Below are positions 1 through 12,092 of a stretch of 64,000 nt of DNA, piece by piece (positions within the stretch are counted from its first letter, which is position 1; the number at the start of each line of letters is the position of its first letter). The DNA is from Zoogloea sp041908905 (GTDB lineage: Bacteria > Pseudomonadota > Gammaproteobacteria > Burkholderiales > Rhodocyclaceae). A model generated the notes under the pieces. The model searched no databases. It was not told the origin of the DNA and worked only from the letters and a program-made list of their open reading frames with translations. The stretch is taken from NCBI RefSeq assembly GCF_041908905.1, contig NZ_JAYREK010000002.1, positions 1 to 64,000 of the forward strand, given 5' to 3'. Both the position numbers and the translations under genes were made by a program.

Positions 1-1021
1 CACTCATCGAGCTCGCAAAACACCTTGGGCGTCTGCGCAAGTTGGAAGGAGCCCTTCCAGCCCGGCAGGCAAGTCCGCAATCGTTCAACGAACTCCGGCA
101 GGCTGCGCCCACCCGAACGTCTCGTCATTTCCCGGAGGCGTTGCTTGAAGGTCGCTTTGGCTTTGTCGGCAACCTTGCACCGGACCTGACCGCCTGGACC
201 ATACCAGAGAGTATAGCCCAGGAACTTCCGGCTCGAGGCCGCGGCAACCGCCGATTTTCAGGTGGAGTCGGTCATAGCGCTTCGTCAGGCCCGCCAGCAC
301 CCGGTCGCCCGCCTTGCGGCGTGCCTTCGTACCGCTCCATGACCACACCGCCATCCATGATCCCCGCCACGAGGTCGCGACGGATCCGCCGCAGCACGGC
401 CTTGTCGTCGATTCGCCTCGCCAGCCGGGCCATCAGGATGTCGTGATTGACCCGGTCGAAGAATTTCTCCAGATCCACATCGACCACCACCCGGGTGCCA
501 TCCTGTACGTAGCGCTGTGCTTCGAGCAACGCGTCGTGCGCACGGCGTCCCGGTCGGAAGCCATAACGGTGTTCGGAGAACGTCGGGTCAATTCTGGGCT
601 GCAAGACTTGCAGCAGGGCTTGCTGGATCAGCCGATCCGTCACCGTCGGGATCCCCAGCTCACGCACGCCCCCGTCAGGCTGCGGGATCTGGACGCGGCG
701 CACCGGCGCGGGCCGGTAGCTGCCATCCAGTCAAGACGCCCGAATCCGGGGCCAGTGCGCGCTCAGCTCGTCCGCCGTCTCGGCAATCGACAATCCATCC
801 ACTCCAGCACTGCCACGATTGGATTTGACGCGTTTCCACGCCGCCCCCATGTTCGCGCTCGCGAGCGCCTGCGCAAGCAGGTCGTCTCGCCCTGGGCTTG
901 CGGTTTCATGCCGCACCGTCCGTGCTTCATCGTGCACCGCTTCCGGCGCGGCTTCACTTCGCCCTCCCGCGTTTCGCCCCGGCTCACCGGGCTTCTGATG
1001 CTCTGCACGTCCGAGCGACAT
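1..1021 (-). pseudogene. ltrA: Group II intron reverse transcriptase/maturase, broken
   Basis: Recognisable LtrA-type blocks occur in order: WKRVKSNRGSAGVDGL, then RRVQIPQPDGGVRELGIPTV, YGFRPGRRAHDAL, VDVDLEKFFDRVNHD and YEGTPQGG. The likely start is ATG at 1021 (MSLGRAEHQKP). The reading frame is broken three times. An in-frame TGA lies at 731-733. A deletion near 315-330 joins GTPQGG directly to KAGDRVLAGL, removing the block that normally holds the YADD catalytic motif, with CGCAAGGCGGG shared at the joint. A second short deletion near 255-265 follows LHLKI and shifts the frame before the SRKFLGY block. The maturase part continues to base 1. It cannot make an active reverse transcriptase. 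Confidence 0.85.
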
Positions 1022-1422
1022 GGCCTTCGGCCCTCCTACTCGTTCGGCCCTTCCTCGTCGGCCTTCGACCTCACCGGTCCCGCTTCCGAGTACTACGACC
1101 TCTGCTGACCTCTCGCTCCGGTTCAGCTCCGTCGCCCTTTCAGGCGCAAGGCGAGATCTCCCCAGGTAAGAACGCACTCCTTCGCGGCACAACCGCCGGA
1201 TCTACGCCGCGTCGCCTTGATCACGAGCGCTTCGCGGTTGCGTGCCCGCTCGCCCTGCTCGGCAGCGCCTTCTATCCGGTTCTTGTCCATCGGCTCGCAG
1301 CTTATGCTCTGCGCGTCCTCCCCACGCTCGGTCACCCTCACGCAGTTGCGCTTCACTTCGTGCGCTGTGATCCACTTACGGTGGGACTTGCACCCGCAGG
1401 AGTGCGCCCATGCTGGGCGCAC
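1..1422 (-). mobile_element. Group II intron, 5' part (runs off the window)
   Basis: The leftward strand starts at 1422 with GTGCGCCCAGCATGGGCGCA, the 5'-end signature of a group II intron, followed by the domain I stretch GGGTGCAAGTCCCAC near 1380-1395. Non-coding 5' domains occupy about 1022-1422 and a decayed reverse transcriptase follows. The end of the ORF, domain V and the 3' end lie beyond base 1. The intron begins two bases after the T-tract of the pbpG terminator and in the same orientation. Insertion behind terminators is known for some bacterial group II introns. I do not assign a class. Confidence 0.85.
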
Positions 1423-1424
1423 GC

Positions 1425-1450
1425 AAAAAAGGCGCCCGGGAGGCGCCCTT
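1425..1450 (-). terminator. Rho-independent terminator of pbpG
   Basis: On the leftward strand, GGGCGCC-TCCC-GGGCGCC is followed by six T. It lies just after the pbpG stop codon and abuts the intron 5' end at 1422. Confidence 0.85.
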
Positions 1451-1472
1451 TTGCTTGCCGGAGCCGGCAGGC

Positions 1473-2564
1473 TCAGGTGGACGGGGTGCGTACGGCACCG
1501 GCGATCTTCTGCTGCATCGCCGCGCTCTCCAGCCAGCGCTTCACGCGCTGGGCATCGGCCACCCGGGTGAAGCGGCCGAAGGAATCGAGCAGCACGATGA
1601 TCATCGGCTTGTTGAGCAGCCAGGCCTGCATCACCAGGCACTTGCCCGACTCGTTGATGAAACCGGTCTTGGAGACGCCGATCTGCCAGTCGGGGCTGCT
1701 CACCAGGGCGTTGGTGTTGTTGAACTGGCGCATCCGCCCGTTGAGGGACACCGGGTAGTTGGCGGTCGTCGAGAACTCGCGGATCAGCGGGTAGCGGGAG
1801 GCCGCGGAGACCATCCGCACCAGATCGCGGGCGCTGGACACGTTGGCCGAGTTGAGGCCGGTGCTGTCGGAGAAGCGGGTGTCGCGCAGGCCGAGGGCCG
1901 CCGCCTTGCGGTTCATCGCGGCGACGAAGGCCGGCAGGCCGCCGGGGTAGTTGCGCCCGAGGGCCGAGGCGGCGCGGTTCTCTGACGACATCAGGGCCAG
2001 GCGCAGCATGTCCTCGCGGGTGAGTTCGGTGCCCACCGGCACGTGGGAGCTGCTGTTGCGCAGGGTGTCCACGTCTTCGTTGGCCACCACCAGCACTTCG
2101 CTCAGGCTCAGCCGCGCGTCGAGGACCACCATCGCGGTCATCAGCTTGGTGATGGAGGCGATCGGCAGGACGGCGTCGGAGTTCTTCTCGAGCAGCACCG
2201 AGCCGGTGGCCTGGTCGGCGATCATGAAGGCGGCGGAGTGGAGCAGCGGATTGCCTTCGTTGTCCACGTCGGGCGCACCCACCGGGGCGCTGCGCGGGGC
2301 GACGGAGGCGGCCTGAGCCAGTTGCGCGCGGCGGGCCTGGCGGGCCTCGGCGCGGGCGAACTTGATCGGCTTGGTCGGGCGCACCGCGACGACCTTGGCC
2401 GCCTTGGCGACCTTCTCGGCCTTCGCCGTGCGGGCCGGACTCTCCTTGGCAACCGAGACCTTCTTGGATGCCTTTTGCTGCGACGCAGCAAAAACATCGG
2501 CGGGCGCCAGATGGGTCAGCGCGAACACGCCCAGCAGGGTCATCAGGGATTTACGGATTTTCAT
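1473..2564 (-). CDS. pbpG: D-alanyl-D-alanine endopeptidase (PBP7 type)
   Basis: A 363-residue periplasmic penicillin-binding protein that cuts peptide cross-links in peptidoglycan. It has a signal peptide (about 1-26), a Lys/Ala-rich linker (about 30-95) and a peptidase S11 domain with all three active-site motifs: S137-I-T-K140, S194-E-N196 and K299-T-G301. The segment around LMTAMVVLDA and ALMSSENRAA closely matches PbpG rather than DacA/DacC, and the long C-terminal domain of DacA is missing. It is a single gene with its own terminator and a 260-base upstream region. Confidence 0.9.
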   Translation of the reverse strand: MKIRKSLMTLLGVFALTHLAPADVFAASQQKASKKVSVAKESPARTAKAEKVAKAAKVVAVRPTKPIKFARAEARQARRAQLAQAASVAPRSAPVGAPDVDNEGNPLLHSAAFMIADQATGSVLLEKNSDAVLPIASITKLMTAMVVLDARLSLSEVLVVANEDVDTLRNSSSHVPVGTELTREDMLRLALMSSENRAASALGRNYPGGLPAFVAAMNRKAAALGLRDTRFSDSTGLNSANVSSARDLVRMVSAASRYPLIREFSTTANYPVSLNGRMRQFNNTNALVSSPDWQIGVSKTGFINESGKCLVMQAWLLNKPMIIVLLDSFGRFTRVADAQRVKRWLESAAMQQKIAGAVRTPST

Positions 2565-2824
2565 CGTCTTTCAAGTACTTCGTTGCGGGAAGAAGGATTC
2601 TTCCGGGGTGAAACAGAAAACAAACAGGAAACCGTAATCAGCCTTGCCTGCGAAACGGGACCCCCTCACGGGGGACGGCTCCGCAGGCCTCCGGCGTGGC
2701 GGGAAGCCGCGGCGGCAGACTTCTCATTCAAAATAAGGCTTTATTTTAAATTTTTGAAGCATCTTGTGAATGATTTTTTTGCGTTGCCCGAATTGGTGCA
2801 GGACGCCTCACCGGCCCCCGGCCG
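2565..2824 (-). promoter_or_regulatory. Upstream region of pbpG with AT-rich palindrome and hairpin
   Basis: There is no gene here. Bases 2644-2687 can fold into a long hairpin (GCCTGCG...CGCAGGC enclosing CCCCC-TCAC-GGGGG). Bases 2725-2760 are strikingly AT-rich for this genome and contain AAAATAA-GGC-TTTATTTT. This probably holds the pbpG promoter and leader. I cannot fix a single -35/-10 pair. Confidence 0.35.
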
Positions 2825-3966
2825 TCACGCCTGCCCGACCCGCAGGAAGCGGGCGAGATCGTCGCGGCGGCTCATCGCGTCGCGGTAGCCGAGCTCGATC
2901 AGCGCACGGGTGTAGCCGGTCTCGAAGAGCAGGTAGGAGAGCAGCACCGAGCCGTTCTTCCGCGTTGCACCAATCCCGCTCAGGGCCAGGCGCAGGGCCT
3001 TCGGCAGGGCATTCCGGTGGCGGGCGGCAAGATAATCCAGGCGCTGGGACGGTGCAATCACCAGGATGTCGAGGGGCTTGAGGGGGATGCCGGCGGCCCG
3101 CCGCAGCTCTGGCGGGATCGCCGTGACGGTGGCGTTGATGCGCTCCAGGCGCTCGAGGTCGGTGGACAGCCCGTCGAGGAAGATGCTCGACATGCGTGGC
3201 CCGCCACCTGGGCCGGCGACGGATAGGCGTCGGCGCGCTGGCGCGCCTCCTCGGAGCGGCGCCCGCCGGCGATCACCAGGATGCGCTGCGCGCCCAGGTG
3301 GATCACCGGGCTGATGGGGGCCAGCTGCCGCATCGACCCGTCGCCGAAATACTCGCGGTTGATGCGTACCGCCGGAAACACGAAGGGGATGGCGCTGGAG
3401 GCCATCAGGTGGTCCACCTGCAGTTCGGCGCGCACCCCGATGCGCTGGGCCCGCCGCCAGGGCTGAAGATCTTCCCGCCCCTGGAAGAACGACAGGCTCT
3501 CGCCGGAGGTGTAGCCCGAGGCGGTGACCGTCACGGCCTCCAGGTGGCCGCCGGCGACGGCCCTGCCGATCGCCGAGAAATCCAGGTGCTCCGTGAGCAG
3601 GGCCCGCAGCGGGGCGTTGTCGAGGAGCGAGCGCGGCGACTGGCGGACCAGCCAGCCCAGGAAGATCGCCGACCCCCAGCGCAGCGCCGACCCGGCGATG
3701 GCCAGGGTGTCGGCGCGGTAGATCTGGCCGACATGGAAGTTGCGCCAGATGTGGGCCAGCCGGCGCACCCCGGCATCGAAATCCGCGGCGAACACCGCCA
3801 GCGCGACCGCGTTGATCGCCCCGGCGGAAGTTCCGCAGAGGATGGGGAAAGGGTTGCCGGGCCGCTTTCCCCACACCTCCCGGATCGCCAGCAGCACGCC
3901 GACCTGATAGGCCGCGCGCGCTCCGCCCCCGGTCAGCACGAGGGCCGTCTTGTCTTCCGTCATCAC
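2825..3966 (-). pseudogene. Patatin-like phospholipase, frameshifted
   Basis: The N-terminal part (3966 to about 3195) is a patatin domain with oxyanion motif GGGARAAYQ, nucleophile elbow G-T-S-A-G and a D-G-S motif in place of the usual DG[GA]. The homologous C-terminal part (about 3193-2825, from SSIFLDGLSTDLERLERI to the stop) is in another frame. One base appears to be missing in CACGCATGTCG near 3190-3196: adding one base restores a continuous protein of about 380 residues. Both halves keep normal codon use, so the lesion is recent or a sequencing error. The gene would encode an intracellular lipid acyl hydrolase. The start is ATG 3966 or 3963. Confidence 0.75.
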
Positions 3967-4032
3967 ACCTCCGGTCCGCCGCCCATGCCTGAAGGATAGC
4001 GGCGGCCGGCGCGCAATGCACGGATTGACGTT

Positions 4033-6300
<2,268 letters not shown>

Positions 6301-6583
6301 GGTTTCTCCCTCTTGGTTTGTTGTTCCGTTCGAATGACCACATGCTGCAGGCCCGTAATATCGGACGCAATTCGTGACATCCACAGCAGTTCACGCGTGA
6401 CGTCTGAATTACTTCCGGGCCTGAAGCGTGGCATAATAAACAGCTACGTTCTTACGGGTTAATCCCGATTGACGACAATAATAACGCGCCGCGCGCCCTT
6501 GGCCAGAAGACGCGAAGACCACGCCGGTATCTCCCCCTCCGGCAAAGTGCACTCACGCATCCGTAACGTTGGAGAATCGTTAG
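6301..6583. promoter_or_regulatory. Divergent maeB/pckG control region
   Basis: A 283-base spacer between two divergent start codons. It is locally AT-rich around 6430-6485 (ATAATAAACAG, GACAATAATAAC) and contains GGGTTAATCCC at 6456-6466 and GTGAC/GTCAC-like half sites near 6378-6402. No promoter matches consensus well. No gene is seen. Confidence 0.35.
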
Positions 6584-8440
<1,857 letters not shown>

Positions 8441-8482
8441 GTTGGTTGTCGGCAGCCGGAAGGCTGCCGCGGCTCAGAAAAG

Positions 8483-8511
8483 GCGCCGGGCAACCGGCGC
8501 TTTTTGTTTTT
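8483..8511 (+). terminator. Terminator after pckG
   Basis: GCGCCGG-GCAA-CCGGCGC followed by TTTTTGTTTTT, 42 bases after the pckG stop. Confidence 0.9.
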
Positions 8512-8525
8512 ATCGAGGAATCCCC

Positions 8526-9689
8526 ATGAACAAGATCGCCCGCCGGATGGCCGACATCCAGCCCTTCCACGTAATGGAAATCCTGAAGCGCGCCCATCAG
8601 CTGGAAGCCGCCGGACGCGACATCATCCACCTCGAAGTCGGCGAGCCGGACTTCCCCACCCCGCCGACCATCGTCGAGGCGGCCCGCGACTTTCTGGCCG
8701 GCGGCCACGTGCATTACACCCCGGCGCTGGGCCTCACCGCCCTGCGCGAAGCCATCGCCCGCTTCTACCACGACCGCTTCGGCGCCGACGTCGCCCCCGA
8801 GCGCATCATCGTGACCCCGGGCGCCTCGGGCGCCCTCATGCTGGCCCTGGCCGTCACCACCGACCCGGGCGACGAATGGCTGCTGCCCGACCCGGGCTAT
8901 CCCTCGAACCGGCACCTGGTGCGCAGCTTCGAAGGCGTCGCACGGGCCCTGCCGGTGGATGCCTCGACCCGCTTCCAGCCCACCCCGGCCCAGGTTGCCG
9001 ACGCCTGGACGGCGCGCACCCGCGGACTGATGATGGCCTCACCGGCCAACCCCACCGGCACCCTGCTCAGCCTGGACGAGATCGTTGCGCTGCAAGAGAC
9101 GGTGGCTGCCCGCGACGGCATCCTGATCGTGGACGAGATCTACCAGGGGCTCAACTATGGCATCGATGCGAGCACGGCCCTGAGCCGCCTCGACGACGTC
9201 TTCGTGGTGAACAGCTTCTCGAAGTACTTCGGCATGACCGGCTGGCGACTCGGCTGGGTGGTGGCGCCCCAGGCCTACGTGCGCCAGATCGAGAAGCTCG
9301 CCCAGCACTTCTTCATCTCGCCGTCCACGCCAGCCCAGCATGCGGCCCTGGCGGCCTTCACGCCAGCCACCCTGGAGATCCTCGAGGAACGCCGCCACGC
9401 CTTCGCCGCGCGCCGCAACACGCTGCTGCCGGCGCTGCGCGAACTCGGCTTCCGCTTCGCCACGGAGCCGCAGGGCGCGTTTTATCTGTACGCGGACATC
9501 TCGGATCTGGCCGACAACAGCGAAACCCTCGCGCGGCGCCTGATCGAGGATGCCGGCGTGGCCACGACGCCCGGCATCGACTTCGGCGACAACGCCCCAG
9601 ACCGCCACCTGCGCATCGCCTACACGACCGAGGAGGCGCGCCTCGTCGAAGCCGCCGAACGCATCGCCAGCGTGCTGCGCGCCGGCTGA
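8526..9689 (+). CDS. Class I/II PLP-dependent aminotransferase
   Basis: A 387-residue fold-type I aminotransferase. The PLP lysine is K233 in NSFSKYFGMTGWR, and the N-terminus (HLEVGEPDFPTP) and SPANPTGT are family signatures. ATG at 8526 follows GAGGAA; the same frame extends upstream into pckG but without a plausible start site. The substrate cannot be told from sequence; relatives act on aspartate, alanine or aromatic amino acids. It is separated from pckG by a terminator, yet the start lies only 15 bases after it, so the promoter must be inside pckG or expression depends on read-through. Confidence 0.85.
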   Translation: MNKIARRMADIQPFHVMEILKRAHQLEAAGRDIIHLEVGEPDFPTPPTIVEAARDFLAGGHVHYTPALGLTALREAIARFYHDRFGADVAPERIIVTPGASGALMLALAVTTDPGDEWLLPDPGYPSNRHLVRSFEGVARALPVDASTRFQPTPAQVADAWTARTRGLMMASPANPTGTLLSLDEIVALQETVAARDGILIVDEIYQGLNYGIDASTALSRLDDVFVVNSFSKYFGMTGWRLGWVVAPQAYVRQIEKLAQHFFISPSTPAQHAALAAFTPATLEILEERRHAFAARRNTLLPALRELGFRFATEPQGAFYLYADISDLADNSETLARRLIEDAGVATTPGIDFGDNAPDRHLRIAYTTEEARLVEAAERIASVLRAG

Positions 9690-9711
9690 GGGCGCGCGGG
9701 CCTGAAATCTG

Positions 9712-9738
9712 AAAAAACGGGCTGCCGGGCTGGCAGCC
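9712..9738 (-). terminator. Terminator for the leftward transglycosylase transcript
   Basis: Leftward strand: GGCTGCC-AGCCC-GGCAGCC, then C-G and TTTTTT. It lies about 105 bases past the stop of the transglycosylase gene. Confidence 0.65.
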
Positions 9739-9844
9739 TGAAGGATGCATCGGCGGGCTGGGCGGCACAGCGGCAGGGATTGCAGCCAGCCCCGCCGCCG
9801 CCCCGGAGCCGGTGGTTGCCCCGACTCCGAAGGCCCCGCCGCGC

Positions 9845-10552
9845 TCAGGCGCCGACGAACTTGCCGCCGCTGCGGGCCGCCTGGCTGAGCTGGGCCTTCA
9901 CGGCCATGACCTTGCTGGCGTAGGGCGCCGCCGGATCGCTGGAGCCGTTGTACTGCTGCAGGGCCCGCTCCACCGAGCCGGTGGTCTGGATGTATTCCTT
10001 GAGCACCAGCGCGCCGACGCGGATATTGGTGTTGGGGTCGAACATGGCGCTGCGGTCGGCTTTGACGTCCACCTTGTCCGGATGCCACCGGGGGATCACC
10101 TGCATCAGCCCCTGGGCGCCCATCGGGCTCTCGGCGAAGGGGTTGAAGCGGGACTCGATGGCCATCACGGCCACGAGGAGGAGCGGATCGACACCCACGC
10201 TGCGACCGGTCTGCTGGGCCGCCGCCAGGAGCGGCTCGAGGGCCACCGCCGACACCTGGTAGCGCTTGGCCACATAGGCCTTCACGCGCTGCAGGTCGGG
10301 GCTCAGCTTGACCGGCGTCTCGGCGGCCTCGGCCACCGGCTCGATGGCGGGTTCGTCATCGACCATGGCGCTGACGGACGGCTCCGCCGCACCGAAACTA
10401 CCCAGGGACAAACCCTGAACGCCGTGATTGGCAATGCGCGAGGCAATGAACAGGGTGACGATGAGCCCGGCGACGAGAAGCCCGCCGTGGGCGAAGTGAA
10501 GCATGAATGAAGCCGCGTGACGTGCGTACTTCGCGATACGAGTTGCGAACAT
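9845..10552 (-). CDS. Membrane-anchored lytic transglycosylase (SLT domain)
   Basis: A 235-residue protein. One membrane segment lies near residues 23-40, then an acidic linker (55-80) and an SLT lysozyme-like domain (about 110-225). The catalytic glutamate is E133 in MAIESRFNPFA, followed by the typical GAQGLMQVIP. It should cut the MurNAc-GlcNAc bond in the periplasm with formation of anhydro-MurNAc. Start 10552 is chosen for the perfect AAAGGAG before it. The long untranslated region upstream (over 300 bases if the promoter at 10884-10912 is used) is unusual. ampD, lying upstream on the same strand, recycles the same anhydro-muropeptides. Confidence 0.88.
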   Translation of the reverse strand: MFATRIAKYARHAASFMLHFAHGGLLVAGLIVTLFIASRIANHGVQGLSLGSFGAAEPSVSAMVDDEPAIEPVAEAAETPVKLSPDLQRVKAYVAKRYQVSAVALEPLLAAAQQTGRSVGVDPLLLVAVMAIESRFNPFAESPMGAQGLMQVIPRWHPDKVDVKADRSAMFDPNTNIRVGALVLKEYIQTTGSVERALQQYNGSSDPAAPYASKVMAVKAQLSQAARSGGKFVGA

Positions 10553-10761
10553 GGCTCTCCTTTCTGTGGCCACAGCCCGTCGAACGCGCACGCAAACCCA
10601 CCCGAAGAAAAAGGGAGGCAGGATATCCGTGATGCTTCACCCGACAGCCCCGGGAAGCGGGGCCAGGTTCAACTCATCGGCCAGACTTCAGCCGAAGGCA
10701 CTCGAAAGACTAGGTCGCCAGGGGTTGATCCAAACACGCTGACGCAACCAGACAGCGTGCC
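10553..10761 (-). promoter_or_regulatory. Untranslated leader of the transglycosylase gene
   Basis: 209 bases with no ORF. On the leftward strand CACGCTG...CAGCGTG (about 10735-10759) forms a 7-bp hairpin and GCCCCG-CTTC-CCGGGGC (about 10645-10662) another; a GGCC...GGCC pair flanks GATGAGTTGAACCT. I compared it by eye with c-di-GMP and c-di-AMP riboswitches and found no convincing match. A structured leader is plausible, its class unknown. Confidence 0.4.
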
Positions 10762-10877
10762 AAAAAAAGCGCCAAAACCAGACCTTTGAGATGGTCAGTA
10801 ACCGGGGAGGGACGCCCGGTCATGCGACGGTTTCAGCGCTGACGTTTAACAAAAAAATGCATGCTGCACAGCACACA
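10762..10877 (-). ncRNA. Candidate small RNA or attenuator (three-way junction + T7)
   Basis: Leftward transcription from the promoter at 10884-10912 would start near 10877. It would meet GCGCTGAAACC (10829-10839) pairing with GGTTTTGGCGC (10769-10779): 11 continuous pairs including two G-U, then seven T (10762-10768). The 49-base interior holds two further hairpins, ACCGGG/CCCGGT (10801-10820) and GACC/GGTC (10781-10796). The product would be a terminated RNA of about 115 nt. It may be a free small RNA or a premature-termination control for the transglycosylase gene downstream. It matches no family I know. Confidence 0.5.
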
Positions 10878-10883
10878 ATACGC

Positions 10884-10912
10884 ATTGTATTGATTCGATT
10901 CACTTTTGTCAA
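10884..10912 (-). promoter_or_regulatory. Strong sigma-70 promoter, TTGACA-N17-TACAAT
   Basis: Leftward strand: -35 TTGACA (10912-10907), spacer of exactly 17, -10 TACAAT (10889-10884). The -10 lies inside the inverted repeat CAATAC-GCATT-GTATTG (10876-10892), which could be an operator. The -35 abuts a GC hairpin (10912-10933). Confidence 0.75.
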
Positions 10913-11044
10913 TCCCCGGCCCTGCCGGGGGATCGTGAAGCAAGTCACATTGCATACATCGAAAGATGGCACGACAGGGCGCCGGGACACTGGACAAAAG
11001 GAAATCCCAGTGCCTGCGCGGGTTTCAGGGACCCTGCCGACGCC
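10913..11044. other. Spacer downstream of ampD
   Basis: No gene. It contains the hairpin ATCCCCGGC-CCT-GCCGGGGGAT (10912-10933), which might end the ampD transcript although no T-run follows. Confidence 0.3.
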
Positions 11045-11668
11045 TCAAAGCGGGCGCCCCTGGAGCGGAAAAGGCCAGCGCATATACGCCGGGTCGGCAC
11101 CGCCATCCCCCTCCCCGGGCTCGACCAGAACCGCAATCCGAGCTGCCCCCAGGTCGCGCAGATGCTGCCGCAAACGCCCCCACGAAAAATACGGCCCCGG
11201 ATCGGTCTTGCGCCCCGGCGCGATGTCCGAATGGCCGACCACCCCCTCGACCGGAAAGCGGGCACACAGCTCGACCAGCAGCCCAGCCAGCACGGCGTAC
11301 TGGACGCCCTCGAAGGGCAGGCTGTCACAGCCTTCCAGCTCGATCCCGACGGAGAAGTCGTTGCAGCGCTCCCTGCCCCGCCACGACGACACACCGGCGT
11401 GCCAGGCCCGCTTCTCGGGGGGAACGAAACAGATCAGCTCGCCGTCACGGCGGATGAAGTAATGCGCCGAGACGCGCAGATGATGGATCGTCGCGTAGAA
11501 AGGGTGCCCTGCAGGGTCGAGGCGGTTGGTGAACAGCTGTTCGACCCCCGCCCCGCCAAACCGGTCCGGCGGCAGGCTGATAGCGTGCACGACGACCAGC
11601 GACGGCAGCTCGCCGCCAGACCGCTCATCGCAATTGGCAACAGGCACGGAGGGAAAGGAGACTTTCAT
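11045..11668 (-). CDS. ampD: 1,6-anhydro-N-acetylmuramyl-L-alanine amidase
   Basis: A 207-residue cytoplasmic zinc amidase of peptidoglycan recycling: it removes the peptide from anhydro-MurNAc-peptide. Zinc ligands expected from E. coli AmpD are all present: H28 (VVVHAISLPP), H146 and D156 in VGHSDIAPGRKTDPG. The RCNDFSVGIELEG segment is typical of AmpD. It starts at ATG 11668; the Shine-Dalgarno is weak. In many Gram-negatives loss of AmpD raises beta-lactamase expression, but no ampC or ampR is visible here. Confidence 0.93.
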   Translation of the reverse strand: MKVSFPSVPVANCDERSGGELPSLVVVHAISLPPDRFGGAGVEQLFTNRLDPAGHPFYATIHHLRVSAHYFIRRDGELICFVPPEKRAWHAGVSSWRGRERCNDFSVGIELEGCDSLPFEGVQYAVLAGLLVELCARFPVEGVVGHSDIAPGRKTDPGPYFSWGRLRQHLRDLGAARIAVLVEPGEGDGGADPAYMRWPFPLQGRPL

Positions 11669-11710
11669 GGAGCAGCCCCTGGAGAGCCGCGCGCGGCGGC
11701 GCGCCGGACA

Positions 11711-11748
11711 AAACAAAACGGGGAAAACGAATCATCGTTTTCCCCGTT
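11711..11748 (-). terminator. Terminator of the tRNA Gly-Cys-Gly operon
   Basis: Leftward strand: AACGGGGAAAACG-ATGATT-CGTTTTCCCCGTT followed by TTGTTTTGT, six bases after the last tRNA. Confidence 0.88.
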
Positions 11749-11753
11749 AATCC

Positions 11754-11829
11754 TGGAGCGGCAGAAGAGTCTCGAACTCTCGACCTCAACCTTGGCAAGG
11801 TTGCGCTCTACCAACTGAGCTACTGCCGC
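11754..11829 (-). tRNA. tRNA-Gly(GCC), copy 2
   Basis: 76 bases, cloverleaf with GCGGCAG acceptor arm, anticodon loop CTTGCCAAG (GCC), T-loop TTCGAGA and encoded CCA. It has the same sequence as the tRNA at 11959-12034. Confidence 0.97.
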
Positions 11830-11845
11830 ATCAAACTTCACAAAC

Positions 11846-11919
11846 TGGAGGCGCGAGCCGGAGTCGAACCGACCTACACGGATTTGCAATCCGGTGCATA
11901 ACCGCTTTGCTATCGCGCC
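11846..11919 (-). tRNA. tRNA-Cys(GCA)
   Basis: 74 bases with acceptor GGCGCGA, anticodon loop ATTGCAAAT (GCA), T-loop TTCGACT and encoded CCA. It lies between the two tRNA-Gly genes, 16 bases from one and 39 from the other. Confidence 0.97.
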
Positions 11920-11958
11920 GTGCATCTTACGGAACAAGCAACGCTCATCCCAGAATCC

Positions 11959-12034
11959 TGGAGCGGCAGAAGAGTCTCGAACTCTCGACCTCAACCTTGG
12001 CAAGGTTGCGCTCTACCAACTGAGCTACTGCCGC
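11959..12034 (-). tRNA. tRNA-Gly(GCC), copy 1
   Basis: 76 bases, anticodon GCC, encoded CCA. First tRNA after pgsA; probably cotranscribed with it and released by processing. Confidence 0.97.
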
Positions 12035-12092
12035 TGAAAGAGCCGCCATTATAGACAGCCAGACAGGCTTGTCAACACGAACACTCAGAAAT

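Noticed and set aside
314..1758. Long rightward open frames across the intron and pbpG
   Set aside because: They are antisense to the reverse transcriptase and pbpG, with no ribosome sites and atypical composition.
10553..10761. c-di-AMP (ydaO-type) or c-di-GMP riboswitch in the transglycosylase leader
   Set aside because: A CACCCGACAGC-like string is on the wrong strand and the other conserved parts are missing. GGACGCAAAGC is absent.
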